Made by a program: the position numbers and the translations under genes. A stretch of DNA of 64,000 nt. Origin: Symsagittifera roscoffensis. Lineage: Eukaryota; Xenacoelomorpha; Acoela; Convolutidae. Shown here one piece after another: positions 38,233-50,420 of this stretch (its first letter is position 1; each line of letters begins with the position of its first letter). Location: NCBI RefSeq assembly GCF_963678635.1, contig NC_087067.1, positions 43,685,829 through 43,749,828 on the forward strand, in the 5' to 3' direction. The notes beneath the pieces were generated by a model that saw nothing but the letters and a program-made list of their open reading frames with translations, did no database searches and was not told the DNA's origin.

Positions 38233-39279
38233 TGTATCATCAGTTTCATTATAGTTAAGTTTCATTTTTCGCCATTCGGATTAAAAATTTTCAAAAAAGC
38301 AGAGGCCTGAAATTTAACAAGCTGATTTCCAGATGTATGCTTAGTAGCGAGCTAATGGCAGGCCTCTGTATAATAAGATCAACACGTCACATTTTAAAAA
38401 GTTTAGAAAGAACTGATTAAAAAATAATCAAGACAATAATCTGACTTGGGGGAACTCAAAGAGATCTAGTTTTAAAATTTTTTGAAGAATATTTTTTGAC
38501 CAGCCTCGGGTAACCGCCGAAGAAGAATAAATAACAATGAGATTTCCAGATATCTTAATTTGTATCTCGTTTAATTTCAACTGCTAAAAAGATACTAATA
38601 CAAAAAAGGTAATACTCAACAACAAAAATTCAAAGTTTATTTGACTTTTTTTTTGTTGCGGTTGCTAGATACTTGCCGTTAAAAGATTTACAATGATTTT
38701 CTACGAAAATGTCTCAAATTTTTTTCTATCCTCTTGAACTGGTCTGAACTTTAACAATTGGCTTAATTTTGATTGCATGTTTTACTGTTAATTTTTCCTA
38801 GGATTCTTTGGGTTAAAAAAGACCAGTCAACTTTATTTTCCCGCCGTGGTGAAATTTGGCCTCGCAATTTTCTGGCTAGAAATGTGGAGAGTTAACCCAA
38901 AGCCACGTCGAATATATTGTGTATTCTTTTACACATTTTGAAATAAAGGAAACATATTCAAACTTTCAGTAAAACAGCTATCTAAATTTACGCAAAAACT
39001 GATGAGACATTCGTTGAACCCCAAAAAAGAATGAACAGCCTTCAGATTGCTAGATATCTCATTTTGAAAACCGATTGATTAATTTCAACTGAAAATAGCT
39101 ACGGAAATTTAAAAAAAAATGGACTCAAACAAAGTCAAAAACTCAAAATTAAAGGATCTGTTTAACTGATGTAATTGCTGGAGATTTTGCGGAAACTTGA
39201 AGTACAATGATTTAATAGCGCCACCCAAACGAAACTGCTATTAGCTTCAAACTTTTTATGGACAGATACAGATCTTTAC

Positions 39280-39352
39280 TACCCGCGGCGAGATTCGAAC
39301 TCGCAATCTTCTGGTTAGGAGCCAGACGCCTTATCCATTAGGCCACGCGGGC
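39280..39352 (-). tRNA. tRNA-Arg(CCU) copy 36, intact, short-unit class
   Basis: Identical to copy 6, with a rearranged 5' flank. Confidence 0.92.
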
Positions 39353-39390
39353 TGGACTCCGACACTTTCATCGCGGGCCACGCGGGCTGA
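39353..39390. other. Rearranged 5' flank with duplicated tRNA 5' end (representative)
   Basis: In short units the usual flank downstream on the plus strand (about 90 bp from the tRNA to the GATTTCCAGAT motif) is replaced by about 36 bp. Bases 39376-39387 repeat the first 12 nt of the tRNA (GCCCGCGTGGCC on the minus strand), 35 bp upstream of the real tRNA start. The same arrangement follows copies 38, 40, 47, 50, 51 and 56, and a variant follows copy 31. Confidence 0.8.
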
Positions 39391-40350
39391 TTTCCAGATG
39401 TACACTTAGTAGCGAGCTAATGGCAGGCCTTTGTATAATAAGATCAACACGTCACGTTTTAGAAAATTTTCGACAGAACTGATTAAAAAATAGTCAAGAC
39501 AATAATCTGACTTGCGGGAACTCAAAGAGATCTAGTTTTAAAATTTTCTGCAGAATTTGTTTTTGAGCAGCCTCGGGTAACCGCCGAAGAAGAGAAAAAA
39601 ACAATCAGATTTCCAGATAACTTAATTTGTAACTCATTTAATTTCAACTGCTAAAAAGAAACGAAAACAAAATACGTAATAACTCAACCAAAAAAAATTC
39701 AAAGTTTATTTGACTTCTTTAATGTTGCGATTGCTAGATACTTGCCGTAAAAGGAAATGCAATGCTTTTCTACAAAAACGTCTCAAATTTTTTTTCTATC
39801 CTCTTGAACTGGTCTGAACTTTAACAAATGGCTTAATTTTGAAAGCATTTTTTACCGTTAATTTTTCCTAGGTTTCTTTGGGTTGAAAATAACCAGTCAA
39901 CTTTATTTTCGCGCCGTGGTGAGACTTAGGCTCGCAATTTTCTGGCTAGAAATTTGAAGAGTTAACCCAAAGCCACGTGGAATATACTGTGTATTCTATT
40001 TTACATTTTGAAATAAAGGAAAAACATTCAAACTTTCGGTAAAACAGCAATCTGAACTTACGCAAAAACTGATGAGACATTCGTTGATCCGCCAAAAAAG
40101 AATAAACAGCCCCTTCAGATTGCTAGATATATCATTTTTAAAACCGATTAATTAATGTCAAATGAGAATAGCTACGGAAATTTTAAAAAATGGACTAAAA
40201 CAAAGTCAAAAACTCAAAATTTAAGTATCTGTTTTACTGTTGGAATTGCTGGAGATTTTGCGGAAATTTGAGGTACAATGATTTAATACAGCCACCCAAT
40301 CGAAACTACTATTAGCTTCAAACTTTTTCCGGACAGATACAGAGCTTTAC

Positions 40351-40423
40351 TACCCGCGGCGAGATTCGAACTCGCAATCTTCTGGTTAGGAGCCAGACGC
40401 CTTATCCATTAGGCCACGCTGGC
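40351..40423 (-). tRNA. tRNA-Arg(CCU) copy 37
   Basis: A4-G69 only, as in copy 35. Confidence 0.75.
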
Positions 40424-41471
40424 TGTATCATCCGTTTCATTATAGTTAAGTTTCATTTTTCGCCATTCGGATTAAAGATTTTCAAAAAAGCAGAGGCCTG
40501 AAATTTAACAAGCTGATTTCCAGATGTATGCTTAGTAGCGAGCTAATGGCAGGCCTCTGTATAATAAGATCAACACGTCACATTTTAAAAAGTTTAGAAA
40601 GAACTGATTAAAAAATAATCAAGACAATAATCTGACTTGGGGAAACTCAAAGAGATCTAGTTTTAAAATTTTTTGAAGAATATTTTTTGACCAGCCTCGG
40701 GTAACCGCCGAAGAAGAATGAATAACAATGAGATTTCCAGATATCTTAATTTTTATCTCGTTTAATTTCAACTGCTAAAAAGATACTAATACAAAAAAGG
40801 TAATACTCAACAACAAAAATTCAAAGTTTATTTGACTTTTTTTTTGTTGCGGTTGCTAGATACTTGCCGTTAAAAGATTTACAATGATTTTCTACGAAAA
40901 TGTCTCAAATTTTTTTCTATCCTCTTGAACTGGTCTGAACTTTAACAATTGGCTTAATTTTGATAGCATGTTTTACTGTTAATTTTTCCTAGGATTCTTT
41001 GGGTTAAAAAAGACCAGTCAACTTTATTTTCCCGCCGTGGTGAAATTTGGCCTCGCAATTTTCTGGCTAGAAATGTGGAGAATTAACCCAAAGCCACGTC
41101 GAATATATTGTGTATTCTTTTACACATTTTGAAATAAAGGAAAAATATTCAAACTTTCAGTAAAACAGCAATCTAAATTTACGCAAAAACTGATGAGACA
41201 TTCGTTGAACCCCAAAAAAGAATGAACAGCCTTCAGATTGCTAGATATCTCATTTTGAAAACCGATTGATTAATTTCAACTGAAAATAGCTACGGAAATT
41301 TTAAAAAAAAATGGACTCAAACAAAGTCAAAAACTCAAAATTTAAGGATCTGTTTAACTGATGTAATTGCTGGAGGTTTTGCGGAAACTTGAAGTACAAT
41401 GATTTAATAGAGCCACCCAAACGAAACTGCTATTAGCTTGAAACTTTTTATGGACAGATACAGATCTTTAC

Positions 41472-41544
41472 TACCCGCGGCGAGATTCGAACTCACAATC
41501 TTCTGGTTAGGAGCCAGACGCCTTATCCATTAGGCCACGCGGGC
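41472..41544 (-). tRNA. tRNA-Arg(CCU) copy 38, fold intact, short-unit class
   Basis: One change from consensus, giving a U50-G64 wobble. Confidence 0.87.
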
Positions 41545-42542
41545 TGGACTCCGACACTTTCATCGCGGGTTACGCGGGCTGATTTCCAGATGTACACTTA
41601 GTAGCGAGCTAATGGCAGGCCTCTGTTTAATAAGATCAACACGTCACGTTTTAGAAAATTTTCGACAGAACTGATTAAAAAATAGTCAAGACAATAATCT
41701 GACTTGCGGGAACTCAAAGAGATCTAGTTTTAAAATTTTCTGCAGAATTTGTTTTTGACCAGCCTCGGGTAACCGCCGAAGAAGAGAAAAAAACAATCAG
41801 ATTTCCAGATAACTTAATTTGTAACTCGTTTAATTTCAACTGCTAAAAAGAAACGAAAACAAAATACGTAATAACTCAACCAAAAAAAATTCAAAGTTTA
41901 TTTGACTTCTTTAATGTTGCGATTGCTAGATACTTGCCGTAAAAGGAAATGCAATGATTTTCTACAAAAACGTCTCAAATTTTTTTTCTATCCTCTTGAA
42001 CTGGTCTAAACTTTAACAAATGGCTTAATTTTGAAAGCATTTTTTACCGTTAATTTTTCCTAGGTTTCTTTGGGTTGAAAAAGACCAGTCAACTTTATTT
42101 TCGCGCCGTGGTGAGACTTAGGCTCGCAATTTTCTGGCTAGAAATTTGAAGAGTTAACCCAAAGCCACGTCGAATATACTGTGTATTCTATTTTACATTT
42201 TGAAATAAAGGAAAAACATTCAAACTTTCGGTAAAACAGCAATCTGAACTTACGCAAAAACTGATGAGACATTCGTTGATCCGCCAAAAAAGAATAAACA
42301 GCCCCTTCAGATTGCTAGATATATCATTTTTAAAACCGATTAATTAATGTCAAATGAGAATAGCTACGGAAATTTTAAAAAATGGACTAAAACAAAGTCA
42401 AAAACTCAAAATTTAAGTATCTGTTTTACTGCTGTAATTGCTGGAGATTTTGCGAAAACTTGAAGTACATTGATTTAAAACAGCCACCCAATCGAAAGTG
42501 CTATTAGCTTCAAACTTTTTCCGGACAAATACATAGCTTTAC

Positions 42543-42615
42543 TACCCGCGGCGAGATTCGAACGCGCAATCTTCTGGTTAGGAGCCAGACGCCTTATCCA
42601 TTAGGCCACTCTGGC
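42543..42615 (-). pseudogene. tRNA-Arg(CCU) copy 39, damaged
   Basis: A4-G69, A6-G67 and C52-U62 are mismatched. Confidence 0.62.
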
Positions 42616-43658
42616 TGGATCATCAGTTTCATTACAGTTAAGTTTCATTTTTCGCCATTCGGATTAAAGATTTTCAAAGAAGCAGAGGCCATAAATTTAA
42701 CAAGCTGATTTCCAGATGTATACTTAGTAGCGAGCTAATGGCAAGCTTCTGTATAATAAGATCAACACGTCACATTTTAAAAAGTTTAGAAAGAACTGAT
42801 TTAAAAAAATCAAGACAATAATCTGGCTAGGGGGAACTCAAAGAGATCTAGTTTTAAAATTTTTCGAAGAAATTTTTTTTTGACCAGCCTCGGGTAACCG
42901 CCGAAGAAGAATAAATAACAATGAGATTTCCAGATATCTTAATTTGTATCTCGTTTAATTTCAACTGCTAAAAAGATACTAAAACAAAAAAGGTAATACT
43001 CAACAACAAAAATTCAAAGTTTATTTGACTTTTTTTGTTGCGGTTGCTAGATACTTGCCGTAAAAAGAAATACAATGATTTTCTACAAAAATGCCTCAAA
43101 TTTTTTTTCTAACCTCTTGAACTGGTCTGAACTTTAACAAATGGCTTAATTTTGATATTATTTTTTACCGTTAATTTTTACTAGGATTCTTTGGGTTAAA
43201 AAAGACCAGTCAACTTTATTTTCGCGCCGTGGCGACACTTAGGCTCGCAATTTTCTGGCTAGAAATGTGAAGAGTTAACCCAAAGCCACGTCGATTATAT
43301 TGTGTATTCTTTTACACATTTTGAAATAAAGGAAAAATATTCAAACTTTCAGTAAAACAGCAATCTGAATTTACGCAAAAACTGATGAGACATTCGTTGA
43401 ACCCCAAAAAAGAATGAACAGCCTTCAGATAGCTAGATATCTCAATTTGAAAACCGATTGATTAATTTCAACTGAAAATAGCTACGGAAATTTAAAAAAA
43501 TGGACTAAAACAAAGTCAAAAACTCAAAATTAAAGTATGTTTTACTGCTGTAATTGCTGGAGATTTTGCGGAAACATGAGGTACAATGATTTAATAGAGC
43601 CACCCAAACGAAACTGCTATTAGCTTCAAACTTTTTACGGCCAGATACAGAACTTTAC

Positions 43659-43731
43659 TACCCGCGGCGAGATTCGAACTCGCAATCTTCTGGTTAGGAG
43701 CCAGACGCCTTATCCATTAGGCCACGCGGGC
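43659..43731 (-). tRNA. tRNA-Arg(CCU) copy 40, intact, short-unit class
   Basis: Identical to copy 6. Confidence 0.92.
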
Positions 43732-44727
43732 TGGACTCCGACACTTTCATCGCGGGCCACGCGGGCTGATTTCCAGATGTACACTTGGTAGCGAGCTAAT
43801 AGCAGGCCTCTGTATAATAAGACCAACACGTCACGTTTTAGAAAAATTTCGACAGAACTGATTAAAAAATAGTCAAGACAATAATCTGACTTGCGGGAAC
43901 TCAAAGAGATCTAGTTTTAAAATTTTTTGCAGAATTTGTTTTTGACCAGCCTCGGGTAACCGCCGAAGAAGAAAAAAAAACAATCAGATTTCCAGATATC
44001 TTAATTTGTAACTCGTTTAATTTCAACTTCTAAAAAGAAACGAAAACAAAAAAGGTAATAACTCAACCAAAAAAAATTCAAAGTTTATTTGACTTCTTTA
44101 TTGTTGCGATTGCTAGATACTTGCCGTAAAAAAAATACAATGATTTTCTATAAAACCGTCTCAAATTTTTTTTCTAACCTCTTGAACTGGTCTGAACTTT
44201 AACAAATGGCTTAATTTTGATAGCATTTTTTACCGTTAATTTTTCCCAGAATTCTTTGGGTTAAAAAAGACCAGTCAACTTTATTTTCGCACCGTGGTGA
44301 GACTTAGGCTCGCAATTTTCTGGCTAGAAATGTGAAGAGTTAACCCAAAGCCACGTCGAATATACTGTGTATTCTATTTTACATTTTGAAATAAAGGAAA
44401 AACAATCAAACTTTCAGTAAGACAGCAATCTGAACTTACTCAAAAACTGATGAGACATTCGTTGATCCGCCAAAAAAGAAAGAACAGCCCCTTCAGATTG
44501 CTAGATATATCATTTTTAAAACCGATTATTTAATTTCAACAGAAAATAGCTACGGAAATTTTAAAAAATGGACTAAAACAAAGTCAAAAACTCAAAATTT
44601 AAGTATCTGTTTACTGCTGTAATTGATGGAGATTTTGCGAAAACTTGAAGTACACTGATTTAAAACAGCCACCCAATCAAAACTGCTATTAGCTTCAAAC
44701 TTTTTCCGGACAAATACAGAGCATTAC

Positions 44728-44800
44728 TACCCGCGGTGAGATTCGAACACGCAATCTTCTGGTTAAGAGCCAGACGCCTTATCCATTAGGCCACGCTGGC
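44728..44800 (-). pseudogene. tRNA-Arg-like copy 41 with CUU anticodon
   Basis: CUU anticodon, with A4-G69, C50-A64 and U52-U62. It is the counterpart of copy 52 in the duplicated block. Confidence 0.68.
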
Positions 44801-45850
44801 TGGATCATCAGTTTCATTATAGTTAAGTTTCATTTTTCGCCATTCGGATTAGAGATTTTCAAAGAAGCAGAGGCCTGAAATTTAACAAGCTGATTTCCAG
44901 ATGTATACTTAGTAGCGAGCTAATGGCAGGCCTCTGTATAATAAGATCAACACGTCACATTTTAAAAAGTTTAGAAAGAATTGATTAAAAAATAATCAAG
45001 ACAATAATCTGACTTGCGGGAACTCAAAGAGATCTAGTTTTAAAATTTTCTACAGAATTTGTTTTTGACCAACCTCGGGTAACCGCCGAAGAAGAAAAAA
45101 AAAACAATCAGATTTCCAGATATCTTAATTTGTAACTCGTTTAATTTCAACTGCTAAAAAGAAACGAAAACAAAAAAAGTAATAACTCAACCAAAAAAAA
45201 TCAAAGTTTATTTGACTTCTTTATTGTTAAGATTGCTAGATACTTGCCGTAAAAAAACATACAATGATTTTCTACAAAACCGTCTCAAAATTTTTTTCTA
45301 TCCTCTTGAACTGGTCTGAACTTTAACAAATGGCTCAATTTTGATAGCATTTTTTACCGTTAATTTTTCCTAGGATTCTTTGGGTTAAAAAAGACCAGTC
45401 AACTTTATTTTCGCGCCGTGGTGAGACTTAGGCTCGCAATTTTCTGGCTAGAAATGTGAAGAGTTAACCCAAAGCCACGTCGAATATACTGTGTATTCTA
45501 TTTTACATTTTGAAATAAAGGAAAAACATTCAAACTTTCATTAAAACAGCAATCTGAACTTACGCAAAACTGATGAGACATTCGTTGATCCGCCAAAAAA
45601 GAATGAACAGCCCCTTCAGATTGCTAGATATATCATTTTTAAAACAGATTAATTGATTTCAACTGAAAATAGCTACGGAAAATTTAAAAATAGACTAAAA
45701 CGAAGTCAAAAACTCAAAATTTAAGTATCTGTTTAACTGCTGTAATTGCTGGAGATTTTGCGGAAACTTGAGGTACAATGATTTAATACAGCCACCCAAT
45801 CGAAGCTGCTATTAGCTTCAAACTTTTTCCGGACAGATACAGAGTTTTTC

Positions 45851-45923
45851 TACCCGCGGCGAGATTCGAACTCGCAATCTTCTGGTTAGGAGCCAGATGC
45901 CATATCCATTAGGCCACGCGGGC
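45851..45923 (-). tRNA. tRNA-Arg(CCU) copy 42, D-stem variant
   Basis: D-stem U13-U22 mismatch and A26. Acceptor, anticodon and T arms are intact. A truncated tRNA piece and a perfect inverted repeat lie beside it. Confidence 0.74.
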
Positions 45924-45947
45924 TCGATCATCGGTTTCATTATAGTT

Positions 45948-45998
45948 AAGTGTCGGAGTCCAGCCCCATTAGGCCACGCGGGCTGGACTCCGACACTT
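45948..45998. repeat. 19-bp perfect inverted repeat with truncated tRNA in the loop
   Basis: Arms 45948-45966 and 45980-45998 are exact reverse complements around a 13-nt spacer. Bases 45967-45983 (spacer plus the start of the right arm) equal the first 17 nt of the tRNA on the minus strand. The right arm and what follows match the short-unit 5' flank. Confidence 0.9.
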
Positions 45999-46979
45999 TC
46001 ATCGCGGGCCACGCTGGCTGATTTCCAGATGTATACTTAGTAGCGAGCTAATGGCAGGCCTCTGTATAATAAGATCAACACGTCACATTTTAAAAAGTTT
46101 AGAAAGAATTGATTAAAAAATAATCAAGACAATAATCTGACTTGCGGGAACTCAAAGAGATCTAGTTTTAAAATTATCTACAGAACTTGTTTTTGACCAG
46201 CTTCGGGTAACCGCCGAAGAAGAAAAAAAAACAATCAGATTTCCAGATATTCTTAATTTGTAACTCGTTTAATTTCAACTGCTAAAAAGATACTAAAACA
46301 AAAAAGGTAATACTCAACAACAAAAATTCAAAGTTTATTTGACTTTTTTTTGTTGCGGTTGCTAGATACTTGCCGTAAAAAGAAATACAATGATTTTCTA
46401 CAAAAATGCCTCAAATTTTTTTTTAACCTCTTGAACTGGTCTGAACTTTAACAAATGGCTTAATTTTGATAGCATTTTTTACCGTTAATTTTTCCTAGGA
46501 TTCTTTTGGTTGAAAAAAAGAACAGTCAACTTTAATTTCGCGCCGTGGTGAGATTTGGCCTCGCAATTTTCTGGCTAGAAAGGTGGAGAGTTAACTCAAA
46601 GCCACGTCGAATATATTGTGTATTCTATTACACATTTTGAAATAAAGGAAAAATATTCAAACTTTCGAAAAAACAGCAATCTGAACTTACGCAAAAACTG
46701 ATGAGACATTCGTTGAATCCCCAAAAAAGAATGAACAGCCTTCAGATTGCTAGATATCTCATTTTAAAAACCGATTAATTAATTTCAACTGAAAATAGCT
46801 ACGGAAATAATAAAAAAAATGGACTGAAACAAAGACAAAAACTCAAAATTTAAGTATCTGTTTTACTGCTGTAATTGCTGGAGATTTTGCGGAAACTTGA
46901 GGTACAATGATTTAATACAGCCATCCAATCGAAGCTGCTATTAGCTTCAAACTTTTTCCGGACAGATACAGAGTTTTTC

Positions 46980-47052
46980 TACCCGCGGCGAGATTCGAAC
47001 TCGCAATCTTCTGGTTAGGAGCCAGATGCCATATCCATTAGGCCACGCGGGC
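46980..47052 (-). tRNA. tRNA-Arg(CCU) copy 43, D-stem variant
   Basis: Same 73 nt as copy 42. Confidence 0.74.
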
Positions 47053-47076
47053 TCGATCATCGGTTTCATTATAGTT

Positions 47077-47127
47077 AAGTGTCGGAGTCCAGCCCCATTA
47101 GGCCACGCGGGCTGGACTCCGACACTT
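47077..47127. repeat. 19-bp inverted repeat, second copy
   Basis: Arms 47077-47095 and 47109-47127, with the same loop as at 45948. Confidence 0.9.
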
Positions 47128-48110
47128 TCATCGCGGGCCACGCGGGCTGATTTCCAGATGTTTACTTAGTAGCGAGCTAATGGCAGACCTCTGTATAATA
47201 AGATCAACACGTCACATTTTAAAAAGTTTAGAAAGAATTGATTAAAAAATAATCAAGACAATAATCTGACTTGCGGGAACTCAAAGAGATCTAGTTTTAA
47301 AATTATCTACAGAATTTGTTTTTGACCAGCTTCGGGTAACCGCCGAAGAAGAAAAAAAAACAATCAGATTTCCAGATATTCTTAATTTGTAACTCGTTTA
47401 ATTTCAACTGCTAAAAAGATACTAAAACAAAAAAGGTAATACTCAACAACAAAAGTTCAAAATTTATTTGACTTTTTTTTGTTGCGGTTGCTAGATACTT
47501 GCCGTAAAAAGAAATACAATGATTTTCTACAAAAATGCCTCAAATTTTTTTTTTAAAATCTTGAACTGGTCTGAACTTTAACAAATGGCTTAATTTTGAT
47601 AGCATTTTTTACCGTTAATTTTTCCTAGGATTCTTTGGGTTGAAAAAAAGAACAGTCAACTTTAATTTCGCGCCGTGGTGAGATTTGGCCTCGCAATTTT
47701 CTGGCTAGAAAGGTGGAGAGTTAACTCAAAGCCACGTCGAATATATTGTGTATTCTATTACACATTTTGAAATAAAGGAAAAATATTCAAACTTTCGAAA
47801 AAACAGCAATCTGAACTTACGCAAAAACTGATGAGACATTCGTTGAATCCCCAAAAAAGAATGAACAGCCTTCAGATTGCTAGATATCTCATTTTAAAAA
47901 CCGATTAATTAATTTCAACTGAAAATAGCTACGGAAATAATAAAAAAAAATGGACTGAAACAAAGACAAAAACTTAAAATTTAAGTATCTGTTTTACTGC
48001 TGTAATTGCTGGAGATTTTGCGGAAACTTGAGGTACAATGATTTAATACAGCCATCCAATCTAAGCTGCTATTAGCTTCAAACTTTTTCCGGACAGACAC
48101 AGAGTTTTTC

Positions 48111-48183
48111 TACCCGCGGCGAGATTCGAACTCGCAATCTTCTGGTTAGGAGCCAGATGCCATATCCATTAGGCCACGCGGGC
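48111..48183 (-). tRNA. tRNA-Arg(CCU) copy 44, D-stem variant
   Basis: Same 73 nt as copy 42. Confidence 0.74.
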
Positions 48184-48207
48184 TCGATCATCGGCTTCAT
48201 TATAGTT

Positions 48208-48258
48208 AAGTGTCGGAGTCCAGCCCCATTAGGCCACGCGGGCTGGACTCCGACACTT
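48208..48258. repeat. 19-bp inverted repeat, third copy
   Basis: Arms 48208-48226 and 48240-48258. Confidence 0.9.
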
Positions 48259-49238
48259 TCATCGCGGGCCACGCGGGCTGATTTCCAGATGTTTACTTAG
48301 TAGCGAGCTAATGGCAGGCCTCTGTATAATAAGATCAACACGTCACATTTTAAAAAGTTTAGAAAGAATTGATTAAAAAATAATCAAGACAATAATCTGA
48401 CTTGCGGGAACTCAAAGAGATCTAGTTTTAAAATTATCTACAGAATTTGTTTTTGACCAGCTTCGGGTAACCGCCGAAGAAGAAAAAAAAACAATCAGAT
48501 TTCCAGATATCTTAATTTGTAACTCGTTTAATTTCAACTGCTAAAAAGATACTAATACAAAAAAGGTAATACTCAACAACAAAAATTCAAAGTTCATTTG
48601 ACTTTTTTTGTTGCGGTTGCTAGATACTTGCCGTTAAAAGATTTACAATGATTTTCTACGAAAATGTCTCAAATTTTCTTTCAACCTCTTGAACTGGTCT
48701 GAACTTTAACAAATGGCTTAATTTTGATAGCATTTTTTACCGTTAATTTTTCCTAGGATTCTTTGGGTTAAAAAAGACCAGTCAACTTTAATTTCGCGCC
48801 GTGGTGAGATTTGGCCTCGCAATTTTCTGGCTAGAAAGGTGGAGAGTTAACTCAAAGCCACGTCGAATATATTGTGTATTCTATTACACATTTTGAAATA
48901 AAGGAAAAATATTCAAACTTTCGAAAAAACAGCAATCTGAACTTACGCAAAAACTGATGAGACATTCGTTGAATCCCCAAAAAAGAATGAACAGCCTTCA
49001 GATTGCTAGATATCTCATTTTAAAAACCGATTAATTAATTTCAACTGAAAATAGCTACGGAAATAATAAAAAAAAAAATGGACTGAAACAAAGACAAAAA
49101 CTCAAAATTTAAGTATCTGTTTTACTGCTGTAATTGCTGGAGATTTTGCTAACACTTGAAGTACATTGTTTTAAAACAGCAACCCAATCGAAACTGCTAT
49201 TAGCTTCAAACTTTTCCCGGACAAATACAGAGCTTTAC

Positions 49239-49311
49239 TACCCGCGGCGAGATTCGAAAGCGCAATCTTCTGGTTAAGAGCCAGACGCCTTATCCATTAG
49301 TCCACGATGGC
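49239..49311 (-). pseudogene. tRNA-Arg-like copy 45 with CUU anticodon, heavily damaged
   Basis: CUU anticodon, with mismatches at 4-69, 5-68, 11-24, 52-62 and 53-61. Its counterpart, copy 55, keeps CCU. Confidence 0.65.
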
Positions 49312-49900
49312 TGGATCATTAGTTTCATTATAGTTAAGTTTCAATTTTCGCCATTCGGATTAAAAACTTTCAAAGAAGCAGAGGCCTGAAATTTAACAAG
49401 CTGATTTCCAGATGTATACTTAGTAGCGAGCTAATGGCAGGCCTCTGTATAATAAGATCAACACGTCACATTTTAAAAAGTTTAGAAAGAATTGATTAAA
49501 AAATAATCAAGACAATAATCTGATTTGCGGGAACTCAAAGAGATCTAGTTTTAAAATTTTTTACAGAATTTGTTTTTGACCAGCTTCGGGTAACCGCCGA
49601 AGAAGAAAAAAAAACAATCAGATTTCCAGATATCTTAATTTGTTACTCGTTTAATTTCAACTGCTAAAAAGATACTAAAACAAAAAAGGTAATACTCAAC
49701 AACAAAAATTCAAAGTTTATTTGACTTTTTTTGTTGCGGTTGCTAGATACTTGCCGTAAAAAGAAATACAATGATTTTCTACAAAAATGCCTCAAAATTT
49801 TTTTTAACCTCTTGAACTGGTCTGAACTTTAACAAATGGCTTAATTTTGATAGCATTTTTTACCGTTAATTTTTACTAGGATTCTTTGGGTTAAAAAAGA

Positions 49901-50022
49901 AATAAAAGCTAATGGCAGGCCTCTGTATAATAAGATCAACACGTCACATTTTAAAAAGTTTAGAAAGAAGTATTCTTTGAAATAAAAGAAAAATCTAGGA
50001 TTCTTTGAAATAAAAGAAAAAT
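49901..50022. other. Scrambled junction replacing a tRNA relic
   Basis: The normal sequence stops near 49900. Bases 49907-49969 are a 63-nt copy of a long-spacer segment (AGCTAATGGCAGGC onward) that belongs elsewhere in the unit. A 23-nt sequence then appears twice, at 49972-49994 and 50000-50022, separated by CTAGG. The 69-nt relic expected here is missing, making this the only unit without one. Confidence 0.88.
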
Positions 50023-50347
50023 ATTCAATTTTTCAGTAAAACAGCAATCTGAATTTACGCAAAAACTGATGAGACATTCGTTGAACCCCCAAAAAAGAAT
50101 GAACAGCCTTCAGATTGCTAGATATCTCATTTTGAAAACCGATTGATTCATTTCAACTAAAAATAGCTACGAAATTTTAAAAAAACTTGGACTAAAATAA
50201 AGTCAAAAACTCAAAATTTAAGTATCTGTTTAACTGCTGTAATTACTGGAGATTTTGCGGAAACTTGAGGTACAATGATTTAATACAGCCATCCAATCGA
50301 AACTGCTATTAGCTTCAAACTTGTTCCGGACATATACAGAGCTTTAC

Positions 50348-50420
50348 TACCCGCGGCGAGATTCGAACGCGCAATCTTCTGGTTAGGAGCCAGACGCCTT
50401 ATCCATTAGGCCACGATGGC
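50348..50420 (-). pseudogene. tRNA-Arg(CCU) copy 46, 'GCCAUCG' acceptor
   Basis: A4-G69, U5-C68 and C52-U62 are mismatched. CCU is kept. Confidence 0.62.

Larger units (their letters stand above)
38160..42542. repeat. Two-unit higher-order repeat: units 35-36 and 37-38
   Basis: A long unit with an A4-G69 tRNA alternates with a short unit carrying an intact tRNA, twice, with a period of about 2191 bp. Confidence 0.85.
32900..49900. repeat. Segmental block A (units 30-45)
   Basis: The order of unit subtypes here recurs at about 50.6-61.4 kb: copy 31 matches 47, 32-34 match 48, 35 matches 49, 36/38 match 50, 40 matches 51, 41 matches 52, 42 matches 53, 43/44 match 54 and 45 matches 55. Block A has extra internal units. 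Boundaries are approximate. Confidence 0.75.

Noticed and set aside
45948-45998. Rho-independent terminator or riboswitch
   Set aside because: No T tract follows, the context is eukaryotic Pol III, and one arm is explained by an inverted flank duplication.
45818-46012. 64-codon minus-strand frames at 45818, 46947, 48078 and 57980, and a plus-strand frame at 59186
   Set aside because: They overlap the tRNA gene and the adjacent inverted repeat, so they are by-products of repeated non-coding DNA.
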